A DNA stretch of 64,000 nt, taken from contig DAOUIZ010000002.1 in NCBI GenBank assembly GCA_034423195.1, forward strand, positions 45,549-109,548, given 5' to 3'. Positions 56,518 through 64,000 of this stretch are shown piece after piece. Origin of the DNA: CATOSK01 sp034423195 (lineage in GTDB: Bacteria; Chloroflexota; Dehalococcoidia; Lucifugimonadales; UBA3495). The translations under genes were made by a program, and so were the position numbers. The first letter of the stretch is position 1; every line of letters starts with the position of its first letter. Under the pieces are notes generated by a model. That model saw only the letters and a list, made by a program, of their open reading frames with translations. It ran no database searches and had not been told where the DNA came from.

Positions 56518-57426
56518 ATGGACGACATTACCGGCAAGTGGTACCTGGAAACGGTGTTTCCCGACCTGGCAATCATGCTGCGGGTCCAGGAAGTGCTCTA
56601 CTCGGGGCGGACAAAGTATCAGGCCATCGAGGTTGTGGAATCCGAGGTCTTCGGACGAAGCCTCGTGCTGGACGGCAAGACCCAGTCCACCGAAAAGGAC
56701 GAGCACATCTATCATGAATCCCTGGTACATCCAGCCATGCTGATGCACCCCAACCCGCGGACGGTGTTCATCGGCGGTGGTGGCGAGGGCGGCACCCTGC
56801 GCGAAGCGCTGGCCCACCGCTCCGTGGAGAAGGTGACCATGCTGGACCTGGATGAGGAGGTGGTGGACTTGTGCCGCCACTATTTACCCCAGCACCACCA
56901 GGGAAGCTTCGACGACCCGCGCCTTGAACTGCTGCACCGGGATGCCCGGGCTTACCTTGAGGAGTGCGGCCAGACCTTCGACGTGATGATCATGGACCTG
57001 GTCGATCCGCTCGAAGGAGGCACGGCCTACCTGCTCTACACCGAGGAGTATTACCGCATTGCCAAGGCCAGGCTGAACCCGGGCGGGATTCTCGTCACCC
57101 AATCGGGTCCCTCGGGACTGCTGGCCCTGGAAGAGTGCTTCACCACCATTCACCACACGCTGAAGGGCGTTTTCCAACACACCGTGCCCTGGCAGGTCCA
57201 TGTGCCCGCTTTCCACATCCCGTGGGGATTCAACCTGGCCACCGATGCCAGGCTGGAAGCCCCGGCGGATATTGACGCCGCAGCTTCCCAACGCCTCAGC
57301 AAACCCCTCCGCTTCTACGACACCGAGACCCACGCCGCCATGTTCAATCTTCCCCGCTACATGAGGGAAGGCATCGCAGGAGAAACCCGCACCAACCGGG
57401 ACGATTCCCCGGTCTTCATGGTCTAG
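56518..57426 (+). CDS. speE: Polyamine aminopropyltransferase
   Basis: This 302-residue enzyme transfers the aminopropyl group from decarboxylated SAM to a polyamine. FGRSLVLDGKTQSTEKDEHIYHESLVHPAML and GGGEGGTLREALAHRSVEKVTMLDLDEEVV match the Thermus-type aminopropyltransferase closely, and IMDLVDPLEGGTAYLLYTEEYY is the catalytic region. The Thermus relative acts on agmatine or longer acceptors, so spermidine synthase is not certain. It lies 18 bases after speD in one operon. Confidence 0.92.
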   Translation: MDDITGKWYLETVFPDLAIMLRVQEVLYSGRTKYQAIEVVESEVFGRSLVLDGKTQSTEKDEHIYHESLVHPAMLMHPNPRTVFIGGGGEGGTLREALAHRSVEKVTMLDLDEEVVDLCRHYLPQHHQGSFDDPRLELLHRDARAYLEECGQTFDVMIMDLVDPLEGGTAYLLYTEEYYRIAKARLNPGGILVTQSGPSGLLALEECFTTIHHTLKGVFQHTVPWQVHVPAFHIPWGFNLATDARLEAPADIDAAASQRLSKPLRFYDTETHAAMFNLPRYMREGIAGETRTNRDDSPVFMV

Positions 57427-57493
57427 GCCGCCCGGCGTCTCCCCTCAACCCCGGCGGACGGGCCGCTCCCCCTTTTCCAGACCCTATTGCCTG

Positions 57494-57982
57494 TCAGCGG
57501 GCCGCTTCGTGCAACTTGGGAAAGTTATCGATGGGAAGGACTTCGCCCGTATCCTCGAAGTGGTCCACCAAGGCGCGGATTGCGTCCGGGACCGGGCGGG
57601 TCTGGAGGGTGCCGGCGTCGAAGCCGACGTAAATGGCCTCGATGGTGCTGAGAGGCTGCTCCGTGTCCTCACGGCGAATCTCCACCTCCAGGACCAGGCT
57701 GGTGTTGCCGATGCGGGCGACGCGGGTGTGGAGCTCCAGGATGTCATCCACCCGAGCCGGGGACTTGAACTCGAGGGTGGTCTTGACCACGGCGCTGTCG
57801 AAGTAGCCGTTCTGGGCGATGCGGTAGATGCTGAAGCCCAGGTTGCGGAAATACTCCGCCTGGGCGACTTCCAGGTAACCCAGGTAGGCCCCGTTGAACA
57901 CGATCCCCTGGGCATCGCACTCCATCCATCGGACCCGCACGGTGGCGTGGAACCTGAAACGGGAAGGGGACACGGCGCTCAT
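57494..57982 (-). CDS. Acyl-CoA thioesterase (4HBT hot-dog fold)
   Basis: This 162-residue protein has the hot-dog signature RWMECDAQGIVFNGAYLGYLEVAQAEYFRNLGF, with Asp in the position used by 4-hydroxybenzoyl-CoA thioesterase. It ends in a charged tail. ATG 57982 overlaps the trmD stop by four bases (ATGA), so translation is coupled. The fatty-acyl substrate is unknown. Confidence 0.85.
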   Translation of the reverse strand: MSAVSPSRFRFHATVRVRWMECDAQGIVFNGAYLGYLEVAQAEYFRNLGFSIYRIAQNGYFDSAVVKTTLEFKSPARVDDILELHTRVARIGNTSLVLEVEIRREDTEQPLSTIEAIYVGFDAGTLQTRPVPDAIRALVDHFEDTGEVLPIDNFPKLHEAAR

Positions 57983-58764
57983 TCCCCCCGGCCAGGGCCA
58001 TCAACCGCCGGAGGGCCGGGAGAGGCCCAACCCAGCGTCCGCAGGAACTTGCAGTCGGCGTCGGTCAGGGAGGCTTTTTCCAGGAGGTCGGGCCGCCGCC
58101 GCAGGGTGAGGCGGAGAGACTGCTCCCGGCGCCAGCGGTCAATCTCGGCGTGGTTGCCCGAGCGGAGCACGTCGGGCACCGTCATGCCCCGATACTCCGC
58201 CGGGCGGGTGTAGAGGGGGTGCTGCAGCAGGCCGGATGTGATGGAGTCCTCCAGGACGTTCTCGTGGGAGCCGACCACGCCCTCGATGCAGCGGGCCACG
58301 GCGTCAATGATGACGAGGGCCGCCGGCTCCCCGCCGCTGAGCACGTAGTCTCCGATGCTGATTTCGCGGGTGACGACTCCCTGGAGCACCCGGTGGTCCA
58401 CCCCGGCGTAGTGCCCGCAAACCAGGACCACCGCCTGCGCCTGGGACAGCTCATCCGCAACGGACTGGTTGAAAGGCTCTCCCTGGGGAGAGGTCAACAC
58501 CACCGGGGTCTCCCGCCGTTCTTCACCGGGGTAACGCTCCAGGATGGACTCGACGGCCTCGAAGATGGGCTCCGGCTTCATCACCATCCCGGAGCCGCCG
58601 CCGAACTGGTAGTCGTCGGCGGTGCCGTGGTTGTCGTGCGTGAAGCTGCGGATGTCGGTCAGTTCAACGGAAATCAGACCCCGCTGGAGCGCCCGCCCAA
58701 GGATGCTCTGCTCCAGGGGGCCGGCCAGCGCATCGGGGAACAGGGTCAGGACATGGAACTGCAT
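57979..58764 (-). CDS. trmD: tRNA (guanosine(37)-N1)-methyltransferase
   Basis: This 261-residue SPOUT methyltransferase makes m1G37, which prevents frameshifting. FHVLTLFPDALAGPLEQSILGRALQRGLISVELTDIRSF, DDYQFGGGSGMVMKPEPIF and the SAM-binding trefoil knot GDYVLSGGEPAALVIIDAVARCIEGVVG are typical. It lies upstream of the thioesterase gene, but not beside rimM, rplS or rpsP, its common partners. Confidence 0.95.
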   Translation of the reverse strand: MQFHVLTLFPDALAGPLEQSILGRALQRGLISVELTDIRSFTHDNHGTADDYQFGGGSGMVMKPEPIFEAVESILERYPGEERRETPVVLTSPQGEPFNQSVADELSQAQAVVLVCGHYAGVDHRVLQGVVTREISIGDYVLSGGEPAALVIIDAVARCIEGVVGSHENVLEDSITSGLLQHPLYTRPAEYRGMTVPDVLRSGNHAEIDRWRREQSLRLTLRRRPDLLEKASLTDADCKFLRTLGWASPGPPAVDGPGRGE

Positions 58765-58857
58765 CTTGGGTTGGTCACAAGCGCATCAAGGATAGGGAAG
58801 CGGCCAGCCGCCGCTCCCCGCAAGATTCCACGGCCGAGGCGACACCCGGGGCCGGAA

Positions 58858-60105
58858 TCAGGCCGGCAGGGGCTGTCCGACGGGAAGCTGGTCGATGTAG
58901 GCCGAACCGCCCTTCATCACCATCATCAACCTCTCATGGTCCCGCAGGACGCTCATGTCGCTCAGCGGGTTTCCGTCGAGGACCAGCAGGTCGGCGTACT
59001 TGCCGGCGGCGATGGTGCCGGTCTCATTGCCCAGGCCGCAGCACTCGGCGGCCCATCCGGTGGCGGCCTGGATGGCCTGCATGGGGGACATGCCCTTTTC
59101 CACCAGAAGCTCAATCTCGCGGGCGTTGTCCCCGTGGACGAAGCCCCCGGCGTCGGTTCCGGCCACGACCTTGACACCGGCGGCCAGGGCCTGGTGCATG
59201 GTCTCGATGTGGACCTCGCGCAGCGCCCGGGCCCTCACCTGCATGTGGGGGGCGCTGACGGTGGAGTGGAACTCGTAGACCTCGAAGGTGGGCACCAGGA
59301 AGATGCCCTTGTCGGCCATCATCTTGATTAGGTCGGGGTCATCGGCCAGGTAGCAGCCGTGCTCGATGGAACCGGCGCCGGCCTCGACAGCGACGCGGAG
59401 ACCGGGGCCGCCCACGGCGTGGCACATGGTGTTGCGTCCCAGGATGCGGGCCTCGTCGATGAGGGCGGCAACCTCGGCGGGGGTGAACTCCACGTCCATG
59501 GGGCCGTGCCCGGGGCGGGAGCTGGCCCCGCCGGTGGTGGCGAACTTGATTACGTCGGCGCCGACCCGCACCATCTCGCGCACCTTGGCCCGCACTCCCT
59601 CGGGTCCGTCGGCGACGCCGGACGGCATCCGGGGGTCGCCGTGGGAGTGGCTGTGGCCGGAGCCGCTGCGCCGGTCGGAGAGGCCGCCGGTGGGGGAGAT
59701 GATGTTGATGGAGTTGACCAGCCTGGGGCCGGGATACAGACCTTCCTCGACGGCCATCTTGAACCCGGCGTCCAGCCCACCGGCGTCGCGGACGCAGGTG
59801 TATCCGGCGGCCAGGGTCTCGGCCATGACATAGGCGGTGCGGAGGTGCCCCAGGGAAATGGGGTCGTTGAGGTCCCAGCGGCTGGCCAGGTCGTAGCCCT
59901 TGGAAGCCAGGTGGTCGTGGCAGTCGATCAATCCAGGCATCACGGTCATGCCGGCAACGTCGATGATCTCCACGTCCGGGGGCATTGTCACCGCAGCCCG
60001 GGGTCCGGCCTCGACGATGCGGTCCTCGTCGATGAGGACGGCGCTGTCATTGACCACCGGCCCGCCCGACCCGTCGATCAGGGCTGCTCCAACCAGGGCT
60101 TTCAT
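58858..60105 (-). CDS. Amidohydrolase family protein (imidazolonepropionase/prolidase-like)
   Basis: This 415-residue amidohydrolase has VMPGLIDCHDHLASKG (metal His-x-His), the metal-site segments KFATTGGASSRPGH and MCHAVGGPGLRVAVEAG, SIEHGCYL, and the Asp in AGTDAGGFVHGDN near residue 320. The C-terminus ATGWAAECCGLGNETGTIAAGKYADLLVLDGNPL is characteristic. It hydrolyses an amide or ester in an unknown metabolite. A well-formed promoter lies upstream at 60171-60199. Confidence 0.85.
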   Translation of the reverse strand: MKALVGAALIDGSGGPVVNDSAVLIDEDRIVEAGPRAAVTMPPDVEIIDVAGMTVMPGLIDCHDHLASKGYDLASRWDLNDPISLGHLRTAYVMAETLAAGYTCVRDAGGLDAGFKMAVEEGLYPGPRLVNSINIISPTGGLSDRRSGSGHSHSHGDPRMPSGVADGPEGVRAKVREMVRVGADVIKFATTGGASSRPGHGPMDVEFTPAEVAALIDEARILGRNTMCHAVGGPGLRVAVEAGAGSIEHGCYLADDPDLIKMMADKGIFLVPTFEVYEFHSTVSAPHMQVRARALREVHIETMHQALAAGVKVVAGTDAGGFVHGDNAREIELLVEKGMSPMQAIQAATGWAAECCGLGNETGTIAAGKYADLLVLDGNPLSDMSVLRDHERLMMVMKGGSAYIDQLPVGQPLPA

Positions 60106-60170
60106 GGGATGCCTCCAGCGTGGAAATATGGCACGGAAACCGCCGGCCAGGCGGCGGCATGGCTTAGGTG

Positions 60171-60199
60171 ATGCTAAAGAAGGCCCTATGGGTTGTCAA
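60171..60199 (-). promoter_or_regulatory. Promoter of the amidohydrolase gene
   Basis: On the minus strand a perfect TTGACA (-35, 60194-60199), a 17-base spacer and TAGCAT (-10, 60171-60176) lie 66 bases before the amidohydrolase ATG. The architecture equals the one at 4740, with TAGNAT as -10. Confidence 0.6.
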
Positions 60200-60342
60200 G
60201 GCGAATCCGGCCCGGGCGGGGCCATCCCACGAGAACCGAGAAGAAAATTTTACTTTGTGGGACATTTGGGCCGTTTCGTGCTCAAAGATTCCTGAAACCA
60301 CGGGATTTTCGCGTCAATTGGGCACCTTTTTGCGCCATGGGC

Positions 60343-60401
60343 GGGACATTCCGGGACAGAGATTGGGACATTATGAGACAAAGTGAGACATTTTTGGGAC
60401 A
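60343..60401 (+). repeat. Helically phased GRGACA array
   Basis: GGGACA begins at 60343, 60353 and 60365, GAGACA at 60375 and 60385, and GGGACA at 60396. The intervals are 10, 12, 10, 10 and 11 bases, about one turn of B-DNA. Another GGGACA at 60259 is eight turns upstream. Such phasing suits multiple binding sites for one protein, for example at a transposon end. Confidence 0.65.
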
Positions 60402-60725
60402 TTCCCAAGTCCTAAGGAGGCGCCGGAAGGGTTCCGGCGGGCGCGGGATGGCCGGGCGGCGAACCGGCCAGACCAAGGGAAGGAGATTGCAGGATGATGC
60501 GGTGCACGTAATCAACGCTATCGAGTTCAGGAGTGGGTGTCAACGGGCAAATGTCACTGGGCAGTGCAATCGCCGGAGTGCAGGGTTAGTCCAACTGCCA
60601 GTTAACGGTCAACACGGCGCTGTGGGGACGGATGACGGGGGAGGAGAACGCGGGGTGGGCGAGGCGTCACCAAAACAAGGGAATCCCGTTGTCATAACCA
60701 GTGAATCCGGCCCCAATCCCCTCGA

Positions 60726-60731
60726 TATAAT
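60726..60731 (+). promoter_or_regulatory. Candidate -10 box of the TolB-like gene
   Basis: A perfect TATAAT about 98 bases before ATG 60829; no good -35 is visible. Confidence 0.3.
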
Positions 60732-60780
60732 GGACCCCAGGGAACGAATGTGAAGCCGACGACTCCGATTGCCCGTTGAT

Positions 60781-60812
60781 GGCAGTCAATCCGTTGGGCA
60801 GTCAATCCGTTG
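60781..60812 (+). repeat. 16-base perfect tandem duplication
   Basis: GGCAGTCAATCCGTTG occurs twice without a gap, followed by GGG, 17 bases before the TolB-like gene start. A recent slippage event or a duplicated binding site are both possible. Confidence 0.8.
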
Positions 60813-60828
60813 GGATGGGGTGAGGGCG

Positions 60829-61872
60829 ATGGTCAAGTTTGCGGTGAAATGGCTGCGGAGACTGGCGGTGGCGGGGGCGGCGCTGCTGATGACCGGGTGC
60901 TTCTTCGGGGGGACGCAGCCCATTGTGTTCGTTTCCCAGGAAGACGGGCAGGGCAATCTGTTCCTGCTGGACCCGGAGAACGGCGAGGCGACCCGGGTTA
61001 CAAACCACGGCGTCTCCGATTCTTTCCCGAGGTGGTCTCCCGACGGGTCCACGGTGTCGTTCCTGCGGAATGAGGACCGGGGTTCCAGCGTTTTCCTGTA
61101 TGAGCGGGAGGAGGACACTCCGGGCGCGCTGGTTCTCAACGCCGGGGTGGACTATCCGCCGGTGTGGTCGCCCGAGAGCGACGCGCTGGCCTTCGTGTCG
61201 CCGAAGAGCGGTTCCTCGGAGATCTACGCCGTCGGTACGGGAAGGGACAGCGACCTCCGAATAGTCCAGCAGGTTACGGTCAACGAGCTGGACGAGCGGC
61301 TGGGAGACTGGCATCCGGACGGGGCGTGGCTGGTGTTTTCCGCCAGCGGGTCCGGGAAGGGAGAGGACGCGGAGCCCGGTCTGTGGCTGCGCAACGCCCA
61401 GGGAGTGGACCAGGTCCGCCTCACCAACAGCCGGGACCGGGACCCCAGGTGGTCGCCCGACGGGGGCCGCATAGTATTCGTCCGGGAGGGAAAGGGCAAC
61501 GAGGACATCCACGCCATAGCTCCCGACAAGGGCGGCTCGTGGCGGCAGGGGGTCCGGGAGATACCCCTGGCCGTCAGAAGCTCGTCGGACCACTCCCCGG
61601 TCTGGGCCCCCGACAGCAAGTCCATCGCCTTCGTTTCCGACCGGGACGGCAACCCGGAGATTTACGTGATGAGGGCGGACGGAGAGAAACCGCGGCGTCT
61701 CACCTTCAACGATGCGGTGGACGAGTCCCCGGTCTGGTCTCCCGACGGCAAGCGCATCGCCTTCGTGTCCTTCGTCTACGAGCAGGGCGAGATACTGGTG
61801 ATGGACGCCGACGGGTCCAACCAACGGCGGCTGACCAACAACGGCGTGGAGGACCACTCGCCGGACTGGTGA
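60829..61872 (+). CDS. TolB-like/PD40 beta-propeller lipoprotein
   Basis: This 347-residue protein has a basic N-terminus, a hydrophobic stretch and a probable lipid-anchored Cys (LLMTGCFFGG). At least six WD40-like PD40 repeats follow, of the form FPRWSPDGSTVSFLRNED, RDPRWSPDGGRIVFVREG and SPVWSPDGKRIAFVSF. TolB itself acts with Pal, but no tol/pal genes are near. A membrane-anchored propeller of unknown role is the safest call. ATG 60829 follows GGGGTGAGGG. Confidence 0.85.
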   Translation: MVKFAVKWLRRLAVAGAALLMTGCFFGGTQPIVFVSQEDGQGNLFLLDPENGEATRVTNHGVSDSFPRWSPDGSTVSFLRNEDRGSSVFLYEREEDTPGALVLNAGVDYPPVWSPESDALAFVSPKSGSSEIYAVGTGRDSDLRIVQQVTVNELDERLGDWHPDGAWLVFSASGSGKGEDAEPGLWLRNAQGVDQVRLTNSRDRDPRWSPDGGRIVFVREGKGNEDIHAIAPDKGGSWRQGVREIPLAVRSSSDHSPVWAPDSKSIAFVSDRDGNPEIYVMRADGEKPRRLTFNDAVDESPVWSPDGKRIAFVSFVYEQGEILVMDADGSNQRRLTNNGVEDHSPDW

Positions 61873-61963
61873 TCCGGCGGCCAGGTCACCGCCGATAGAC
61901 CGCCTGGGGGAGCGGTGTTACACTCCCCGCACACTCAGCTTCTCCAGAGAACCGGGTCTGCCC

Positions 61964-62635
61964 GTGTCCGACGCCAGCCAACACGCCGACGGCAGCCTGC
62001 GAGGCATCGCCCCAACCATCGACCCCAGCCGCATCGCGCCCATGATGCGCCACCTCTGGTCGCCGGTGGCGGCCGTCACAAGCTGCTGGGAAGGACGGGC
62101 CAATGCCCAGATAGCCGTCACCGTCAACGCCGCCTCGGTGGTGCCGGACCGTCCGCGGGTGGTGGTGCAGATATACAAGGTGAACCATAGCTGGGCGTTG
62201 ATTCACCGCAGCGGCGCATTTGCCCTGAACTTTCTCGGGCCCAACCAGCTCGGCCTGCTGCGCTCCCTGGGTTTCCGGTCGGGCCGTGACGCGGCCAAAC
62301 TGGACGGCGTTCCATACCACCTGGGAGAATCCGGCAGCCCCATCCTGGAGGAGTGCTGGGGATACCTGGACTGCCGGGTGGTCAACGCGATGGACGGCGG
62401 TGACATGACCGTCTACCTGGCCGACGTGCTGGCCGGAGACACCACCGGCGAGGCCCAACCCCTCTGGTGGCCGGACGCCCGCCGCCGCATCCCGGATGCC
62501 TGGAACGCGGAATGGGACGAGAAGGCGGCCCGGCAGGTGGAGTTTTCCCGGCGGCTACTGGATAAACTGGAATCCTCCCGGCAGATTGGCCCCGACAACC
62601 AGCAATCCCCAGCCCAGGACCGGACAACGCCATGA
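61964..62635 (+). CDS. Flavin reductase family protein
   Basis: This 223-residue FMN-binding split-barrel protein has MRHLWSPVAAVTSCWEGRANAQIAVTVNAASVVPDRPRVVVQI near the start and FALNFLGPNQLGLLRSLGF, as in flavin reductase-like domains that produce FMNH2 for partner oxygenases. GTG 61964 is the start. Its stop overlaps the next start (ATGA), linking it to the CinA-nucleotidyltransferase protein. It could also serve the distant LLM monooxygenase at 6273. Confidence 0.8.
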   Translation: MSDASQHADGSLRGIAPTIDPSRIAPMMRHLWSPVAAVTSCWEGRANAQIAVTVNAASVVPDRPRVVVQIYKVNHSWALIHRSGAFALNFLGPNQLGLLRSLGFRSGRDAAKLDGVPYHLGESGSPILEECWGYLDCRVVNAMDGGDMTVYLADVLAGDTTGEAQPLWWPDARRRIPDAWNAEWDEKAARQVEFSRRLLDKLESSRQIGPDNQQSPAQDRTTP

Positions 62636-63771
62636 ACGATACCACCGCCCTCATCGAGAAGATCCACGCCACGCCCCACAAGTCGGTCATCGCCGTGGCC
62701 GGGGCCGGCAGCCAGGCGCTGGCCTGGTTATTGGGTGTGGCCGGGGCATCGAACACCCTGCTGGAAACGCTGGTGCCCTACGGCCGGCTGTCCATGATTG
62801 ATTTCCTCGGCAGCGAGCCGGAGCAGTACGTTTCCGAGGAGACGGCCCGGAGCATGGCCCGGGCCGCGTACCGGCGGGCGTTGGCGCTCCGGGAGGACGA
62901 CTCCCCCGCCGTGGGCCTGGCCTGCACGGCGACCCTGGTGACCAACCGGCCCAAGCGCGGCGACCACCGCTGCTTCATCGCCGCCTGGGACCAATCCCAG
63001 GTATGGCTGTCCGACCTGGTCCTGGAAAAAGGGGCGCGGGACCGGCCCGGCGAGGAAGACCTGTGCAGCCGGATGGTGGTGAACCTGCTGGCCCGGGCCA
63101 GCAGGATTGAGGATGTCCTCCCCCTGGAACTGACCGACCGGGAGACTCCCCGGTACAGCGCCGTTCCCCATCCTTCCCCCATAGCCCAACTGCTGGCGGG
63201 AGAAGTCAGCCACGTCCTGGTGCATCCCGACGGGACGATGGCGCCGGAGGAGGGGTTCAGCGGCGTATTATTCCCCGGTTCCTTCCAGCCGTTGCACCGG
63301 GGGCACACCGAGCTGGCTGACACCGCGCCCCGCATGACGGGGAAGCCGGTGGCTTACGAAATCTCGGTGTTCAACGTGGACAAGCCTCCCCTGGCGGAGA
63401 CGGAAATCATGGCCCGCCTGGAGCAGTTCCGGGGAAATGGCACGGTGGCGCTGACCTCGCAGCCGACCTTCCACGGCAAGGCCCGGCTGTTTCCCGGGGC
63501 ATCCTTCGTCATCGGATGGGACACGGCCGTCCGCATCGTTCATCCCCGCTACTACGGCGGCAGCGAGGAGGCAATGCTGGGGGCGCTGGCCGATATGTGG
63601 TCGTGGGGAAGCCGCTTCCTGGTCGCCGGGCGGGCGCAGGATGGGACCTTCCACGGACTTGGCGACGTGCCCATCCCCGCCGGGTTTGCCCCCCTGTTCC
63701 GGGAGATTCCCGAATCCGATTTCCGGGTGGACATCTCCTCCACCGAGCTGCGGGCGCGGGCGGGCAGGTGA
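62632..63771 (+). CDS. CinA-like domain fused to a nucleotidyltransferase
   Basis: This 379-residue protein has two parts. Residues 1-200 resemble the CinA/PncC nicotinamide-nucleotide amidase fold (AVAGAGSQALAWLLGVAGASNTLLETLVPYGRLS, YVSEETARSMARAAYRRAL, LACTATLVTNRPKRG). Residues 212-379 carry the nucleotidyltransferase signatures FPGSFQPLHRGH (214-225) and ISSTELR (368-374) of NMN/phosphopantetheine adenylyltransferases. The fusion suggests NAD or coenzyme salvage, deamidating and then adenylylating a nicotinamide or related nucleotide. ATG 62632 overlaps the flavin reductase stop by four bases. Confidence 0.8.
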   Translation: MNDTTALIEKIHATPHKSVIAVAGAGSQALAWLLGVAGASNTLLETLVPYGRLSMIDFLGSEPEQYVSEETARSMARAAYRRALALREDDSPAVGLACTATLVTNRPKRGDHRCFIAAWDQSQVWLSDLVLEKGARDRPGEEDLCSRMVVNLLARASRIEDVLPLELTDRETPRYSAVPHPSPIAQLLAGEVSHVLVHPDGTMAPEEGFSGVLFPGSFQPLHRGHTELADTAPRMTGKPVAYEISVFNVDKPPLAETEIMARLEQFRGNGTVALTSQPTFHGKARLFPGASFVIGWDTAVRIVHPRYYGGSEEAMLGALADMWSWGSRFLVAGRAQDGTFHGLGDVPIPAGFAPLFREIPESDFRVDISSTELRARAGR

Positions 63772-63794
63772 TGCCGGGTTGCGTCCCCGAATTA

Positions 63795-63825
63795 TTAACA
63801 TGAACCAACAGTTCCCCCGTATAAT
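63795..63825 (+). promoter_or_regulatory. Candidate promoter of the right-edge gene
   Basis: TTAACA (63795-63800, five of six matches) and a perfect TATAAT (63820-63825) are 19 bases apart, slightly long. The -10 ends 33 bases before ATG 63859. Confidence 0.4.
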
Positions 63826-63858
63826 GACCTTACCTCCCGCCCCGCAAGGACGGAAACA

Positions 63859-64000
63859 ATGACCAGCAAGCTGACTCGCCAGACCATGACCGTGGCGGAA
63901 TCCGGCACCTTCCCGGCTTTTCCTCCCAGGGACGACATGCAAAACCCCCTGTACCTGTACCTGCCCGGCTACCTGACCACCCTGCGCCGCCACTTCGGCT
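63859..64000 (+). CDS. Partial gene at the right edge, possibly Uma2 family
   Basis: The first 47 codons are visible: ATG 63859, then TSKLTRQTMTVAESGTFPAF, then PPRDDMQNPLYLYLPGYL. The string FPPRDDMQNPLYLY recalls Uma2-family putative endonucleases, which are common in Chloroflexota and Cyanobacteria; no catalytic residue is within the window. The call is from memory and tentative. Confidence 0.45.
   Translation, partial: MTSKLTRQTMTVAESGTFPAFPPRDDMQNPLYLYLPGYLTTLRRHFG

Larger units (their letters stand above)
60106..60828. other. 720-base gap with a phased repeat array
   Basis: No gene is supported; the longest rightward frame (60193-60753) is low in structure and has no family resemblance. 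The stretch contains the leftward promoter at 60171, six GRGACA hexamers at 60343-60401 and one at 60259, a TATAAT at 60726 and a 16-base tandem duplication at 60781. No transposase gene is visible. Confidence 0.55.

Noticed and set aside
60193..60753. 186-codon frame in the gap before the TolB-like gene
   Set aside because: It crosses the GRGACA array and the AT-rich patch, has no ribosome site and no recognisable residues.

Overview
The window is GC-rich, densely coded bacterial chromosome with genes on both strands in short operons; there is no rRNA, recognisable tRNA, CRISPR array or intact insertion sequence. The gene content suggests Chloroflexota, most likely a Dehalococcoidia or SAR202-like lineage. 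It combines an FMN luciferase-like monooxygenase, SDR and amidohydrolase genes, HyuA/HyuB, MmgE/PrpD and CoA-lyase catabolic genes, the SCO1664-type kinase plus DUF3090 pair, Thermus-like SpeE, archaeal-like TreT and retropepsin-like one-domain proteins. This is inference from family content, not from a phylogenetic marker.

Layout. 1-5 kb: a stand-alone DEAH helicase with zinc-binding cysteines, an arylsulfotransferase-like propeller and a hendecad coiled-coil membrane protein. 4.7-7.5 kb: a hydrolase / small beta protein / LLM monooxygenase operon behind a well-formed promoter whose -10 is framed by a perfect inverted repeat. 7.5-11 kb: a leftward group with a hydrolase, two SDRs and three small proteins. 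11-19.7 kb: MFS exporter, a retropepsin-like protein, two coupled proteins of unknown role, MmgE/PrpD, a lactonase-like propeller, a deoxynucleotide N-hydrolase (DNPH1 type) and the DNA clamp dnaN. 20-26.5 kb: AlaX, a macro-domain protein and hyuA / PIG-L / hyuB. 26.7-31.5 kb: a dCTP deaminase with an unknown coupled partner, small proteins, and a complete modABC operon. 31.5-38.5 kb: HAD phosphatase, the SCO1664/DUF3090 pair, comM, an MBL hydrolase, and a tightly overlapping leftward operon of two FmdB zinc ribbons, an N-terminally extended ThiE and a bacterial translin. 38.7-46.5 kb: coiled-coil protein, polA, a second retropepsin-like protein, CoA lyase, folB, a duplicated SagB-like nitroreductase and a TPR protein. 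46.9-55.6 kb, all leftward: glycosyltransferase, lysC, a PaREP1-like protein, two small membrane proteins, thrB, a phosphonoacetate-hydrolase-like enzyme, treT and glmS. 56-64 kb: speD-speE, a thioesterase, trmD, an amidohydrolase, a TolB-like lipoprotein, a flavin reductase coupled to a CinA-nucleotidyltransferase fusion, and a gene cut by the right edge.

Two dispersed repeat families run through the window. Repeat family 1 is a palindromic element of about 55 bp, with six good copies and one partial copy. Its centre appears in both orientations (TC or GA) while its flanks do not flip. Repeat family 2 is an element of about 65 bp with a GGCAACTTGTC core. It has six copies, two of them in tandem, and one is read through as the N-terminus of a TPR protein. 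Most copies lie between genes, several of them around dnaN. A third signal is a set of six GRGACA hexamers spaced one DNA helical turn apart (60343-60401), in a 720-base stretch without a gene. These three signals, together with the FmdB-FmdB-ThiE-translin operon, the CinA-nucleotidyltransferase fusion and the kinase-DUF3090 pair, are the best leads for something undescribed.
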